The translations under genes and the position numbers were made by a program. The notes under the pieces were generated by a model, which did no database searches, had not been told where the DNA came from, and was given only the letters and a program-made list of their open reading frames with translations. A stretch of DNA of 64,000 bases from positions 1,049,501-1,113,500 of the forward strand of contig NZ_CP119075.1 in the NCBI RefSeq assembly GCF_029023725.1. The letters are read 5' to 3'. Shown piece by piece: positions 1 to 11,200 of the stretch (the stretch's first letter is position 1; each line of letters opens with the position of its first letter). The stretch comes from Synoicihabitans lomoniglobus (GTDB lineage: Bacteria > Verrucomicrobiota > Verrucomicrobiia > Opitutales > Opitutaceae).

Positions 1-2205
1 ACGGTGCCGCAAATCACCGGCATCCGACCCACGCCGGATGATGGCACGAACTACTTTTTTAACGTGAACGACTACCAGACGGCGTTCCCGGAGACCGATC
101 GTTTTAATCTCTTCAACTCGTTCGAGTATGACCTCACGGATCAGGTGACGGCGTTTGGGGAACTCGCCGGTTACAAGGCCATCTCGGCCGTCGAACGGCA
201 GCCGATTCCTTATTCGGGGGCCAATGGCGTGGACCGGCCGGTGGAGTTGGCGGTGGACAACCCGTTTAATCCGTTTGGCTCCCGCTATTACGAAACGAGT
301 GGCCAGCCCAACGCCGATGGCACGTCGCGCTTGGTGGGCACGCCCCAGCCGCTTCATTTGCTCACGCAGGCGGTGGTGGATGCGGGCGCGGAACACATCG
401 ACATCAACTCGCAAGTGTTTCGGGCCTTGGCCGGTTTACGGGGAGATTTGAGCAGTGGGTGGACGTGGGAAACCGGCCTGTTGTTCAGCGCTGCTCGCAC
501 TGCGGACCGCTCGGTGAATCAAGTCCGGGAATCGCTTTTGCAAGCAGCCACCCAACGCACCGACGCCACGGCCTACAACCCGTTTGGCTACACTTTCAAA
601 GTGGAAAACGGAGCCGTCGTCGCCGACCAACCCTATACGAATCCGGCCGCGGTCATGGATACGATATTGAGTCCGTTTTTGCGCAAAGGTCATTCGTCGT
701 TGGCCATCGTGGATGCCCGCGCCACCGGCGACGTGGCGCTGGGGCGCGACCGCACGATGGGGCTGGCGGTGGGGGCGGAGTTCCGGGTGGAGTCCTATGA
801 GGATTGGCGCATGCCCTTCGCCGGCCTCAACCCGGTGGACTCGGGACTCGACCCGAATGACAATGACTTTATCCAGGCCTCGCCGACCGCCGATACCAAG
901 GCCCATCGCAATGTGCAGGCGTTGTATGCGGAAACGGTGATTCCGTTGATCGAGCGCGACGCGATCAACGAAGCCCCGCCGCTGGTGGAGCTCGCGCTCG
1001 CAGCCCGCTACGAACGGCACGATGACTTTGGCGATGAGCTGGCCCCGCGCTTTGGACTCAGCTGGTGGTGCGGATCAAAACTACAAGTCCACGCCTCGCT
1101 CGACCGGAGTTTTCGAGCCCCCAATCTCGCCCTGTTGCATGCCGTGCCCAAGGTGCGGGTGCAGACCGGCGTCTCCGATGATTACCGGCGCGCGGTAACG
1201 GGCGAGGGCACGGGATCGGTCAACCTGCTTTATGGGGGCAATTCGGGGCTGCAACCGGAGGAGGCCACCGGCATCAATGTCGGGTTCATTGCAGAGTTGC
1301 CCGGCCTTGAGGACCTCACGCTCAAAGTCGATTATTGGTCGACGGAACAAACCAATGTGATCGGCTCGGATTCCGGGCCGGAGGTGGTGCTGAACGACAC
1401 CCGCCTGCTCAACGAATATGTGCAGACCCAACTGGCCGCCGGTGTGCCTGCGGCGCAGATTCACCTGGGCAGTGGCACGGCCGCCTATCGCGGAGATGCC
1501 CGCGTGGTGCGCCGGCCGGTTTCCGCACAAGATCGAACCATTTTTGATCAATATAACGCCGCCGTGGACCCCGCCGACCAACGACCGGTCATCGGTGTGA
1601 TCGACTGGATCGAACGTCCGTTCACCAACAATCGCAGTGGCTTCGCCTCCGGCGTCGACGTGGGCCTGGATTACCAACTGGCGGCCCCGGGCTGGGGGCG
1701 TTTCAGCCTCAGCACCAATGCGGCGTATTCAATATCCTCCTACCTGCAGGAGGACGAGGATTTGTATCGGGATCACCGGCGGGATGAGGAAGGCGGCCAA
1801 CGTCTTCGACTGACCTCGACCCTCGGCTGGCAGCGCGGCGGTTGGCGGGCAACGCTCATCGGGTATTACATCAGTAGCTATCAGGATCGATCCGCCACCA
1901 CCACGGAGGAGGTCTATGAGGCTTTGGGACGGCCCGGCTATATCCGTCCTTCGATCGATCAGGGACGCACGGTCTACCGTTACGTGGTCGATGCGACGCT
2001 GAGCTTTGACTGCGCGTTGTCCTATCAGTTTTCCCACGCTGACATCTCGGCTTGGTGGGCCGGAACGACCCTGCGCTTGAAGGTTGCGAATCTGACAGAT
2101 CAGGACCCGCCGCTGACCTCGGCCACCCGGGGGTTTTCCATGAACGCGCACGCGCGTCTGGTGGCTGGGCGCACGTGGGCGCTCGACATTACCCGTCGCT
2201 TTTGA
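1..2205 (+). CDS. TonB-dependent receptor, C-terminal part (5' end outside window)
   Basis: Outer-membrane beta-barrel receptor for energised uptake of an unknown substrate. The frame is open from the window's left edge to TGA at 2203-2205, so the signal peptide and plug domain lie upstream and only barrel sequence is seen. The protein ends in the aromatic residue (TRRF) expected for barrel insertion. Segments such as 'YNPFGYTFKV' and 'QLAAGV' also occur in the next gene, so the two are tandem paralogs. It is closer to that neighbour than to the third receptor at 50.4 kb. Family assignment is firm; the substrate cannot be told. The encoded M20 peptidase and efflux genes downstream suggest, but do not show, peptide-related uptake. 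Confidence 0.9.
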   Translation, partial: TVPQITGIRPTPDDGTNYFFNVNDYQTAFPETDRFNLFNSFEYDLTDQVTAFGELAGYKAISAVERQPIPYSGANGVDRPVELAVDNPFNPFGSRYYETSGQPNADGTSRLVGTPQPLHLLTQAVVDAGAEHIDINSQVFRALAGLRGDLSSGWTWETGLLFSAARTADRSVNQVRESLLQAATQRTDATAYNPFGYTFKVENGAVVADQPYTNPAAVMDTILSPFLRKGHSSLAIVDARATGDVALGRDRTMGLAVGAEFRVESYEDWRMPFAGLNPVDSGLDPNDNDFIQASPTADTKAHRNVQALYAETVIPLIERDAINEAPPLVELALAARYERHDDFGDELAPRFGLSWWCGSKLQVHASLDRSFRAPNLALLHAVPKVRVQTGVSDDYRRAVTGEGTGSVNLLYGGNSGLQPEEATGINVGFIAELPGLEDLTLKVDYWSTEQTNVIGSDSGPEVVLNDTRLLNEYVQTQLAAGVPAAQIHLGSGTAAYRGDARVVRRPVSAQDRTIFDQYNAAVDPADQRPVIGVIDWIERPFTNNRSGFASGVDVGLDYQLAAPGWGRFSLSTNAAYSISSYLQEDEDLYRDHRRDEEGGQRLRLTSTLGWQRGGWRATLIGYYISSYQDRSATTTEEVYEALGRPGYIRPSIDQGRTVYRYVVDATLSFDCALSYQFSHADISAWWAGTTLRLKVANLTDQDPPLTSATRGFSMNAHARLVAGRTWALDITRRF

Positions 2206-2352
2206 AGCGGGGTATATCCGCTGATATATTTGACATCATTGGCGGTTTGAGGGGGGGCGTGGTGTGCTTGGTGACGTTGGGAGACGCACCCTGTGCGGAC
2301 CCGACTGTTAGCAGGAGTCGCGGCTCTTCGCGCCTCAAGGTCATTCATTTCG

Positions 2353-5300
2353 ATGAACACCATGCACCGATCATACCTAACCACCAACCGGCGGCTCGCG
2401 GCCGGTATAATCTACGCGACCTTCACCGCGGCGGCCTTTGCTCAAGTCGCGTCTTCCCCCGCTTCGAGCTCCGCCGAAACCACCGATGACGATACCCTCG
2501 TAATGGAGGCGTTTGTCACGACCGGTTCGAACATTCAACGTCTGGACGCCGAAACCTCGCTGCCGGTCACGTTGTTCGACAATACCCAAATCGAGGCGCG
2601 TGACGCCGAGACTTCCATGGATCTGCTGGCCGGAATTCCGCAGGTGACCAATTTCCCGAAGAATGAAACTTCGGTGAACTCGGTCGCTTCCCGCGGGGGT
2701 AACGCCGCCGCCGCGTTGCGGGGGGTCGGTCAGTCCAATACCCTCGTGCTGTTGAATGGCCGGCGGGTGCCGTTTAATCCGGTCAGCTCGCTGAGCCCGG
2801 CCGATTCGACGGTCAACATCAACGCGCTGCCGTCCGTCGGTCTGCAGCAGGTGGAGGTGCTGCGCGATGGCGCTTCGGCCATTTATGGCGCCGACGCGGT
2901 CGCGGGTGTGATCAACTACATCTCCGATGTTAACCTGTATGGTGGCACGGCCACAGTGCGGTTTGGTGCGACGGAACACGGGGGCGGCATGAGTTCGCAG
3001 GGCACGATCAGCTACGGCACCGTGTTTGCGGGCGGCAAGGGCCGCTGGGTTTCGACGGCGAACATCTTCAACCGCGACGCCATTTACCTGCGGGAGCGCG
3101 AGATCTCGGCGTCCACCGAACGACTGGACCGTGCGCGGCCTCCGTTTGATACGGTGGGCGGCGCCTATGATGGCCGTTCCAACACCACCGAATGGCCGTC
3201 CTTCAAACTCGGCGCGGATACCGTGAGCGGGACCACCTATCGTTTCTATCCCATCAACGGCACACCGCAGATCACCACGGCCGGTTTGCCGCGTGATCTC
3301 TATCTCAACTACAATGAGGACAGCATTGGCCAGCCGTTCAGCACGCGGGGCTCGGTGTTCAGTCGGGTGGAGTATGACATTAGTCCGAAGCTCACGGCCT
3401 TCGGTGAAGTCCTGGGCTACATGACCAAGTCCAAGACCGGCCGTCAGCCGATCTCACTGCGCTCCTCCGACGCCCGGGTCACCCTGAGTGTGGACAATCC
3501 CTACAATCCGTTCGGCTCGGCCTTTTACGAACCGGGTGGCGCGGGCGGCACCAAAGTCGACGGCGATCCCACCGCCATCACCATTGCGACCAAATTGTTG
3601 ACCGATGGCGGCGGCGAGCGCGTGGAGGCGACCGATCGCATGTATCGCATTCTCGGTGGTCTCAAGGGCCAGTTCGGCGAATCGACCTGGAGCTGGGAAT
3701 CCGCCGCCATGTTGGGCGGATACCGCATCACCGACCGCGCCATCAACAGCGTGCGGGAATCCCTGATTCAGATCGCAGGTCTGCGCACGACCCCCGATGC
3801 GTATAATCCGTTCGGATACACCTTCAAGGTGGTCGACGGGGCAGTCGCGGCGGACCAGCCGTATGAAAATCCCGCCGAAGTGATCGACTACTACACCCAG
3901 AGTGCCAACCGCATCGGCCACAGCCGTCTTGCCAGTGTTGACGCCCGTGCGACCGGCCAGTTGATCGACTTGTGGGCGGGTCCGATCTCCACCTCCGTCG
4001 GCCTGGAGTGGCGCTACGACGAGAAGGTCGACTACAAGGATCCCTACGTCGGCACCAACCCCGAGGACGACCCCACGGTCACCCAGGGCAACAACGACAT
4101 TCTGGTGATGTCGCCAAAGTATAACTACAAGGCGAGCCGCACGGTGGCCAGCGCCTACGCCGAGGGCGTGGTGCCGTTGGTGAGCCCGGACAGCGATCTG
4201 CCACTGTTGGATTCGTTGGAAGCAACGGCCTCGATTCGATTCGAGCGCTACAGTGACTTTGGCAACGCGACCAAGCCGAAGTTTGGTCTCAACTGGAAGC
4301 CGGTCGACTGGGTGATGGTGCGGGCTTCCTACAACGAGGGTTTCCACGCGCCGGATCTCACCGACATGAATCAGCCGACCTCCTTCACGGTCGCGTCGCC
4401 TCCCGGCACCCGTGACGATGTGCGCAACAACTACTTCCTGGGCGCCGGACTGGCCGCCGACCAGCAGGTGCTGACCCGCAGCTACTCCGCCCCCAATCCG
4501 GACCTCGAGCCCGAGGAATCGGAAGGGCTTTCCGCCGGGGTGGTGGTGCAGGTTCCGCAGGTCAAGGGTCTGTCGTTCAGCGTCGATTATTGGGAAATCA
4601 CCCAGGAGAATCTGGTGTTGCGGAAAACGCGCGACACCGGAGCGGACGAAGCCTTGTTGCGGGCCTACACCCAGCAACAACTCGCCGCCGGGGTGGACAT
4701 CATGGACATCGACGTGGGTTCGCATCTGACCCCGGACAGCACCGACACCTACGTGGGTGATGCCAACACGTTGCGGGCCGCGCCGAACTCCGACGATTAT
4801 GCCCGCTTCGCCGCGACCTATGCCAGCCTGCCGCAAAGCGAATGGATCGCGCCGCTCGGCCAGTGGATCGGTTCCACCAATCAGTTGATCAATGGCACGG
4901 GCAATGCCTTCACCAACGGTTTTGACTACCAGGTGGATTACAGCCTGCCGCGCACCGAGTGGGGTCAATTCCGCTTCACTTCCACGTGGTCGATGTTCCT
5001 CAACAAATTCCAAAAGGAAACGCCGGACGATCCCAAGGACGATGACATCATCGCCATGCTCCTGCCGGAATGGAAGTCCTCCACCACGTTGATGTGGCAC
5101 AAGAACGCGTGGACGGCTTCGGTGAGCGCGACTTACGAGAGTGAAATGCGCACCAACGCCACCACCAACCAGACGGGTTACGAAGGCGCGGGTTCGCCGG
5201 ACTACATCAAGGTGGTGTTCAATAATGGTCAGACCTACTACTACGAACGCGGCAGCTCCCAGTTGCAGATCAACCTGGGGCTCTCCTACCGCTTCGCCGA

Positions 5301-5469
5301 CGAGAGCGAGTCCTGGCTGAGCGGCACCCGGGTGCGTCTCGGCGTCAACAACGTGCTCGATGACGAGCCCTCGCTCTACAACCCCCACCGCACCGGCTAC
5401 ACCGGCGGCACGGGTTCGGCGTTGTGGATCGGTCGCGCCTATTCCCTGACCCTGAGCCGCGCGTTCTGA
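2353..5469 (+). CDS. TonB-dependent receptor with plug and barrel
   Basis: Complete outer-membrane receptor of 1038 residues. I chose ATG 2353 because it gives a signal peptide (hydrophobic stretch, then cleavage after AAAFAQ); the in-frame start 60 bases earlier adds a non-signal extension. Mature residues open with 'VMEAFVTTGSN', then a plug domain with 'NTLVLLNGRRV' and 'VEVLRDGASAIYGADAVAGVINY', which are classic plug motifs. The rest is a 22-strand-type barrel ending 'LTLSRAF' with terminal Phe. It lies 147 bases after the first receptor, in the same direction. The substrate is unknown. Long antisense open frames opposite it are GC-rich shadows. Confidence 0.95.
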   Translation: MNTMHRSYLTTNRRLAAGIIYATFTAAAFAQVASSPASSSAETTDDDTLVMEAFVTTGSNIQRLDAETSLPVTLFDNTQIEARDAETSMDLLAGIPQVTNFPKNETSVNSVASRGGNAAAALRGVGQSNTLVLLNGRRVPFNPVSSLSPADSTVNINALPSVGLQQVEVLRDGASAIYGADAVAGVINYISDVNLYGGTATVRFGATEHGGGMSSQGTISYGTVFAGGKGRWVSTANIFNRDAIYLREREISASTERLDRARPPFDTVGGAYDGRSNTTEWPSFKLGADTVSGTTYRFYPINGTPQITTAGLPRDLYLNYNEDSIGQPFSTRGSVFSRVEYDISPKLTAFGEVLGYMTKSKTGRQPISLRSSDARVTLSVDNPYNPFGSAFYEPGGAGGTKVDGDPTAITIATKLLTDGGGERVEATDRMYRILGGLKGQFGESTWSWESAAMLGGYRITDRAINSVRESLIQIAGLRTTPDAYNPFGYTFKVVDGAVAADQPYENPAEVIDYYTQSANRIGHSRLASVDARATGQLIDLWAGPISTSVGLEWRYDEKVDYKDPYVGTNPEDDPTVTQGNNDILVMSPKYNYKASRTVASAYAEGVVPLVSPDSDLPLLDSLEATASIRFERYSDFGNATKPKFGLNWKPVDWVMVRASYNEGFHAPDLTDMNQPTSFTVASPPGTRDDVRNNYFLGAGLAADQQVLTRSYSAPNPDLEPEESEGLSAGVVVQVPQVKGLSFSVDYWEITQENLVLRKTRDTGADEALLRAYTQQQLAAGVDIMDIDVGSHLTPDSTDTYVGDANTLRAAPNSDDYARFAATYASLPQSEWIAPLGQWIGSTNQLINGTGNAFTNGFDYQVDYSLPRTEWGQFRFTSTWSMFLNKFQKETPDDPKDDDIIAMLLPEWKSSTTLMWHKNAWTASVSATYESEMRTNATTNQTGYEGAGSPDYIKVVFNNGQTYYYERGSSQLQINLGLSYRFADESESWLSGTRVRLGVNNVLDDEPSLYNPHRTGYTGGTGSALWIGRAYSLTLSRAF

Positions 5470-5517
5470 GTCCAACCTCACAGTCAAATTGACTTATTGA
5501 GTCGCATCCGGGGAGCG

Positions 5518-5551
5518 CCCCGACCGCAGGATCACCCTCCGGCGGTCGGGG
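5518..5551 (+). terminator. Perfect 10-bp hairpin after the receptor gene
   Basis: Arms CCCCGACCGC (5518-5527) and GCGGTCGGGG (5542-5551) are exact reverse complements with a 14-base loop. The sequence after it is only loosely T-rich (TTTATTT about 13 bases on), so it may be a Rho-dependent stop, an mRNA 3' stabiliser or an attenuator ahead of the peptidase gene. Confidence 0.5.
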
Positions 5552-5577
5552 ACGTTCCCTCCTTTATTTAACCTGTC

Positions 5578-7020
5578 ATGATGCTTCGTTTCAGTATTCG
5601 CACCTTCATTACACTGCTCCTCGCCGCTGTCGCCGGCGGCCAGTCGACCAAGCCGGAAATCATGGCGCTGCTCGACCAACGCACGCCGCGCTACGCCGCC
5701 ATTGCCCGGGACATTTGGACCTATGCGGAAGTGGGTTACCAGGAGTATAAAAGCACGGCCCGGTTGCAGGAGCAGTTCACCGCGGCGGGTTTTGAGATCG
5801 AGGCGGGAGTCGCGGGCATGCCCACTGCCTTCATCGCCAGCTATGGGGCGGGCGAGCCGGTCATCGGCATTTTGGGCGAATACGACGCGTTGCCCGGCGT
5901 GCTGCAAACCGCCTCGCCCGAGCGGGAACCGCGGACCGATGGAGCCATGGCGGGGCACGCCTGCGGGCATCATTTGTTTGGCACCGGTTCCACCGCCGCC
6001 GCCATTGCGGTGAAGGACTGGATGGAAGCCACGGGAGCCCGGGGCACGTTGCGCTTCTACGGCTGTCCGGCCGAAGAAGGCGGCTCCGGCAAGGTTTACC
6101 TGGTGCGGGCGGGGCTGTTCGATGATGTCGACGCGGTTCTGCACTGGCACGCGGGGGATCGCAACGCGGTGGGCATGGGCAGTTCGATGGCCAACAAGTC
6201 AGCCAAGTTTCGATTTTACGGGCGGGCTTCGCACGCGGCGGGCGCGCCCGAGCGTGGCCGGTCGGCGTTGGATGGGGTGGAGGCGTTTGACTACATGGCG
6301 AACATGATGCGGGAGCACGTGCCCTCCGATACGCGTATCCACTATGTCATCACGCGGGGCGGCGAAGCCCCAAACGTGGTGCCCGCTTTCGCGGAAGTAT
6401 TCTATTACGTGCGCAATCCGGACCGTCTCGTGATCCAGGATGTCTGGGCCCGATTGGAGCAGGCGGCGCAGGGGGCGGCCATGGGCACCGACACCACGGT
6501 CGAGTGGGAAATCATCCACGGAAATTATGAATTGCTGCCCAACGAACCGCTGGGGCGCGCCATGCATGCCAACCTCTCGCGGGTGGGCGGGGTGGACTAC
6601 GACGACGAAGAGCGCACGTTTGCGCGGGTCCTGGGTCGCAATCTTCCCGGTGGTCGCAGTGCGGCACCGGAGATGGCCTCTCAGGTGCAACCGTTTCAGC
6701 CGGAGACCCCGCCGTTTCCCGCGTCGACCGATGTGGCCGACGTCAGTTGGATGGTGCCCACAATTGGGCTCACGGCGGCCACCTGGGTCCCCGGCACGCC
6801 CGGCCACAGTTGGCAGGCGGTGGCGGCGGGAGGCACCTCGATCGCCACCAAAGGCATGATGGTCGCCGCCAAGACCATCGCGTTGACGGCGGTGGATTTG
6901 TTCACCGATCCCGATTTGCGCACGGCGGCGCGGGAGGATCTCGACCGTCGTCGCGGCGCGGATTTTCGCTACGAGCCGTTGCTGGGTAATCGTCCGCCGC
7001 CGCTAGATTACCGCAAGTGA
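5578..7020 (+). CDS. Exported M20-family amidohydrolase (AbgB-like)
   Basis: Zinc-dependent hydrolase of amide bonds in the M20D/AbgB group, which includes p-aminobenzoyl-glutamate and N-acyl amino acid hydrolases. The 480 residues begin with a signal-like hydrophobic segment (FITLLLAAVAGG), so periplasmic export is likely. Visible family motifs: 'GEYDALPG', 'HACGHHLFGTGS' (metal-binding His/Cys), 'EEGGSGK' (catalytic Glu region), 'HWHAGD' and near the C-terminus 'GTPGHSWQ'. The dimerisation domain lies in the middle. It follows the tandem TonB receptors in the same direction, so it may process imported material; that is inference. No downstream operon partner is obvious. Confidence 0.88.
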   Translation: MMLRFSIRTFITLLLAAVAGGQSTKPEIMALLDQRTPRYAAIARDIWTYAEVGYQEYKSTARLQEQFTAAGFEIEAGVAGMPTAFIASYGAGEPVIGILGEYDALPGVLQTASPEREPRTDGAMAGHACGHHLFGTGSTAAAIAVKDWMEATGARGTLRFYGCPAEEGGSGKVYLVRAGLFDDVDAVLHWHAGDRNAVGMGSSMANKSAKFRFYGRASHAAGAPERGRSALDGVEAFDYMANMMREHVPSDTRIHYVITRGGEAPNVVPAFAEVFYYVRNPDRLVIQDVWARLEQAAQGAAMGTDTTVEWEIIHGNYELLPNEPLGRAMHANLSRVGGVDYDDEERTFARVLGRNLPGGRSAAPEMASQVQPFQPETPPFPASTDVADVSWMVPTIGLTAATWVPGTPGHSWQAVAAGGTSIATKGMMVAAKTIALTAVDLFTDPDLRTAAREDLDRRRGADFRYEPLLGNRPPPLDYRK

Positions 7021-7101
7021 CCAGGATCCCCCCCCCCGGGCCGGCTGCCCGCCGCACGAAAACCGCCCGCGGCCGGATCGGAAAACCTTTCTTCCCAACT
7101 C

Positions 7102-8214
7102 ATGAAATCCCTTCGAATGTTTGCGCCGGTCGGGGCGCTGTCCCTGTTGCTAATGGTCGGTTGCGCGAAGACCGCACCTTCCCGAGCCGCCGTCGCCTCG
7201 CGATCGGAGCAGCTGGTGGAAGTCGTGCCGCTCGCCCGACAGGACCTGGTGGAACGATTGACGTTGGTGGGTTCGATCGCGGCCCGGGAATCGGCGGAAG
7301 TGCGGGCGGAGACGGCGGGGGTGGTGCGGGAAATCGCGTTTGTCGAGGGCAGTGTGGTCACGAAGGGCCAGGTGTTGTTGCGCATCGACGACACTGAGTT
7401 GCAGGCGCAATTGCACGAGGCGGAAGCAGCGCTGCAACTGGCGGACGCCAATCTGCGACGACTGCGCGGATTGGCGGAGAATCGCACGATCTCGCAGGCG
7501 GATTATGAGTCGGCGCAGGCTCAGTTTCGCACGGCGCAGGCCCGGGCGGAACTGCAGCGCAGTCGCATGGCCAAAACCATGGTGCGCGCCCCGTTCGATG
7601 GGGTGGCGGGCGGGCGCCAGATTTCGCCCGGTGACTACGTCAACAACCAGACCAGCATCACCACGATCACCGATGTTTCCCGGTTGAAGATCGAGTTTCA
7701 GGTGCCGGAGGCGTTTTTGAACAAAGTGCATCCGGGCACCACATTTACAGTAGATTCCCGGTCGCTGGATCTCGTGGCTCCGGTGCAGGGCGAGGTCTAT
7801 TTCGTGAACCTCGGGATCAATCGCGACACCCGGTCGACGGAAGTCAAAGGCTGGCTGGTCGATCCACCGCCGGAGTTCAAGCCCGGCATGTTCGGTAACA
7901 TCGAACTCGTGCTGGCGGTGCGTCGGCAGATCTTGGTGGTGCCCGAGAGTGCGCTGTTGGTCACCCGGGAGGGCATGCGCATCACCGTGGTCGACGCCAC
8001 CGGTGACGGTCCGGTGGCGAAGTATGTGGGCGTGACCGCCGGCATGCGCGCCGGCGGCATGGTGGAAATCGAACCCGAGGCCGGCGCGGGTCTGGCGGAC
8101 GGACAGCCGGTGGTCGCGTCCGGAATCGGCGCGGTGAATCTTTCGGCTGGACGGGCGTTAAAACTCGTGCCGCTGCGCGACGAACTCCTGCCGACCCTCG
8201 GGGCGGTGGATTGA
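7102..8214 (+). CDS. RND efflux periplasmic adaptor (membrane fusion protein), lipoprotein
   Basis: Adaptor that links an inner-membrane RND pump to an outer-membrane channel. The 370 residues start with a lipoprotein-type signal (LLLMVGC, Cys about residue 20). A barrel-sandwich/lipoyl half ('GSIAARESAEVRAETAGVV', 'VEGSVVTKGQVLLRID') comes next. A coiled-coil hairpin follows (about 85-145, rich in Ala/Glu/Arg/Leu), then the second lipoyl half ('VRAPFDGVAGGRQISPGDYV'), a beta-barrel and a membrane-proximal domain. It is 10 bases upstream of the pump gene, so the two are surely one operon. No TolC-like gene is nearby, so an unlinked channel is expected. Confidence 0.93.
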   Translation: MKSLRMFAPVGALSLLLMVGCAKTAPSRAAVASRSEQLVEVVPLARQDLVERLTLVGSIAARESAEVRAETAGVVREIAFVEGSVVTKGQVLLRIDDTELQAQLHEAEAALQLADANLRRLRGLAENRTISQADYESAQAQFRTAQARAELQRSRMAKTMVRAPFDGVAGGRQISPGDYVNNQTSITTITDVSRLKIEFQVPEAFLNKVHPGTTFTVDSRSLDLVAPVQGEVYFVNLGINRDTRSTEVKGWLVDPPPEFKPGMFGNIELVLAVRRQILVVPESALLVTREGMRITVVDATGDGPVAKYVGVTAGMRAGGMVEIEPEAGAGLADGQPVVASGIGAVNLSAGRALKLVPLRDELLPTLGAVD

Positions 8215-8224
8215 TTTTACGGCC

Positions 8225-11200
8225 ATGATTCTCTCCGACCTTTCCATCCGGCGCCCGGTGATTTGCACCGTGGCCTGCCTGCTTGTCATCCTGATCGGCG
8301 TGCTCACGTTCAACCGGTTGCCGGTGCGCGAGTATCCCAACGTCGAGTCTCCGTCGGTCAGTGTGTCGACGACTTACCGGGGTGCCTCCGCCGAGGTGGT
8401 GGAGACGAAGGTGACCGATCCACTGGAGAAGCAACTCTCGGCGGTGGAGGGCATCAAGATCATGCGCTCCACCTCCTCCGAGCAAAGTTCGCGCATTGCG
8501 ATCGAGTTCGATCTCAACCGCAATATCGACGAAGCCGCCAACGACGTGCGCGACCTGGTGGCGCGGGTGCGCTTGCCCGACGAGGTGGACCGACCGCGTA
8601 TCAGTAAAGTGGATCCGGATACCACGCCGGTCGTGACCCTGTCGTTCAACTCCGACGTTTACGACCGTCTGGAGATTGTGGAGTTGATCGAGAACATTGT
8701 GCTGCCTCGGATTCAGACCGTGCCCGGGGTGGGGTCGGTGCAGATCGACGGCGAACGTTATGCCATGCGCCTGTGGATCGACAGTGATCGCCTGGCGGCC
8801 TACAACCTGACGGTGGCGGATGTGCAGTCGGCCCTGCAGCGGCAGAACGTCGAAGTGCCGGGCGGACGCATCGAATCGCAGACCCGGGAGTTTCCCGTGC
8901 GCTTGATGGGCAGCATGAGTGAGGTGTCTGATTTTGAGAATCTGGTCCTGGCCACGCGCGGTGATTACCAGGTGAAGTTTCGCGACATCGGGCGGGTCGA
9001 ACTGGGCGCGGAGGATTATCGGAGCACGACGTATTTCAACGGACGGCTGAGTGTGGGAGTGCAGATCCTGCGGCAGCCGTCGACCAACCTGTTGGAGTTG
9101 TGCGATGGGGTGAAGGCGTTGATCCCGGTGTTTCAACAGGAAATGCCGGAAGGCATCGTGGTGGAGTTGAGCAAGGACGATTCGGCCTACGTCGAGCGCA
9201 CCGTGGACGAAGTGTATAACACGCTCTATGAAGCGACGTTTCTGGTCGTATTGGTCATCTTCCTGTTTCTGCGCAACTGGCGCGCGACGCTCATCCCGCT
9301 GGTCGCAGTGCCGGTCTCGTTGGTCGGCACGGTCGCCATCATCGCCACGCTGGGGTTTTCGATCAACATCCTGACGCTGCTCGCCTGTGTGCTGGCGATC
9401 GGGTTGGTGGTGGACGACGCCATCGTGATGCTCGAAAACATTTATCGCCGGATCGAGGCGGGCGAGAAGCCGGTGTCGGCGGCGTTGCACGGGGCCCGGC
9501 AGGTGGCGTTTGCGATCGTGGCCACGACGCTGACGTTGGCCGCGGTGTTCTTGCCGGTGGCGTTCCAATCGGGGCAAACCGGCCGCCTCTTTTTTGAGTT
9601 CGGCATTACGCTCGTCGTGGCGGTTATCATGTCTTCGGTCGTGGCCCTCACCATGTCGCCGATGCTGTGTTCGCGGCTGTTGCTGCCGCCGCGTCCGGGC
9701 GGTGGGCACGGCTGGTTCTACGATCGCACGGAGCCGTTTTTCGTCGCGCTCAATCGTGGGTTCGACGTGGCGCTGCGCGTGGCGGTGCGGTGGCGCTGGG
9801 GAGTGTTTGCGGCGACCCTGGCGATGGTCGGACTGGGCGGCTGGCTCTATACCCAGCTGCAGCGGGAGTTGATTCCGGCCGAAGACCGGGGCGTGTTCAC
9901 CGCCAACCTGCGAGCGCCCGTGGGGTCGACGCCGCAGTATATGGATTCCTACGGTCGGCAGTTGGAGCAGGAGATTTTAAAGATCCCGGAGATTGACCGC
10001 ACGTTTCAGCGGCAGAGTCCCGGCCGTGCTTATGTGACCGGAACACTCGACGTGTGGGAGGATCGCGAACGCACGACGCAGGACGTGATTTCGGACGTGC
10101 GCAAAATTGCCACGGACAAGATCACCGGGGTGCAGGTCACGGTGGGGCCCAAACGGCCGTTTGGCGGCGGCGGCGGACCGGGGCGGGGCAGTGCGTTGCA
10201 GTTGGTTTTGATGGGCAGCCAATTCGATGAGCTGCAGGTAACTGGTGAGACCTTTTTGGATACGATGCGGGAAAGTGAATTGTTCGGACCGCTGCGCCTT
10301 TATCCGTCTCCCACCAAACCCCAGTTGGATGTGCGCATCGACCGGGACAAAGCCGCTGATCTGGGAGTGCCGGTGAGCGATATCGCGACGACCTTGGAGA
10401 CGTTGCTCGGCAGCCGTCGGGTGACGCAGTTTCAACGCGGCAGTCAGCAATATTACGTGATCCTGCAGGTCGAGAGCACGCGGCGCATGACTCCGCATGA
10501 CCTTTCCCGCATTTATGTGCGCTCCAGCCGGGGGCATCTCGTGCAATTGAGCAACCTGGTGAGCTGGAATGAAAATGCGGTGCCGGAGAGTTATCCGCAC
10601 TTCAACCGGCTGCGATCGGTGACCTTGTCGGCCCCGTTGGCGGACGGTGTGACCATGGGCGATGCGGTGATGTTTCTGCAGGGGGTGATTCCGGACTTGC
10701 TGCCCGCCGGTTCAACTTACGCGTGGGATGGCCCGGCGCGGCAGTTCATCGAAGGCGCGGGTGACACCTACATGCTGTTTGGTTTGGCGCTGTTGTTCAC
10801 GTTTCTGATTTTAGCCGCGCAGTTCGAGTCCTGGGTGCACCCGTTTACGATTTTCACCGGCGTGGCGATCGCGGTTTCCGGCGGGATCATCGTGCTCTAT
10901 GCCACGCGATTCTGGGGACCGGCCTTGACCGACAACCTCTTCGCCCGGTTTGGACTGATCATGCTGATCGGGCTCATCGCCAAAAACGGCATCCTCATCG
11001 TGGAGTTCGCCAACCAGCTGCAAATCGACGACGGACTGGATGCGGCGACGGCGGCGTTCCGCGCGACCACGATCCGCTTTAGGCCCATTCTGATGACCTC
11101 GGTGTCGACGATCCTGGGAGCGGTCCCAATCGCCTTCGCGCAGGGGGCGGGAGCTGAGATTCGCAATCCGCTGGGGTTGGTGATTGTCGGGGGATTGGCG

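Noticed and set aside
3454..5487. Long open frame (677 codons) antisense to the second receptor
   Set aside because: Composition is Arg/Gly/Val/His-rich with no domain, and it mirrors a well-supported receptor gene; typical GC-rich shadow.
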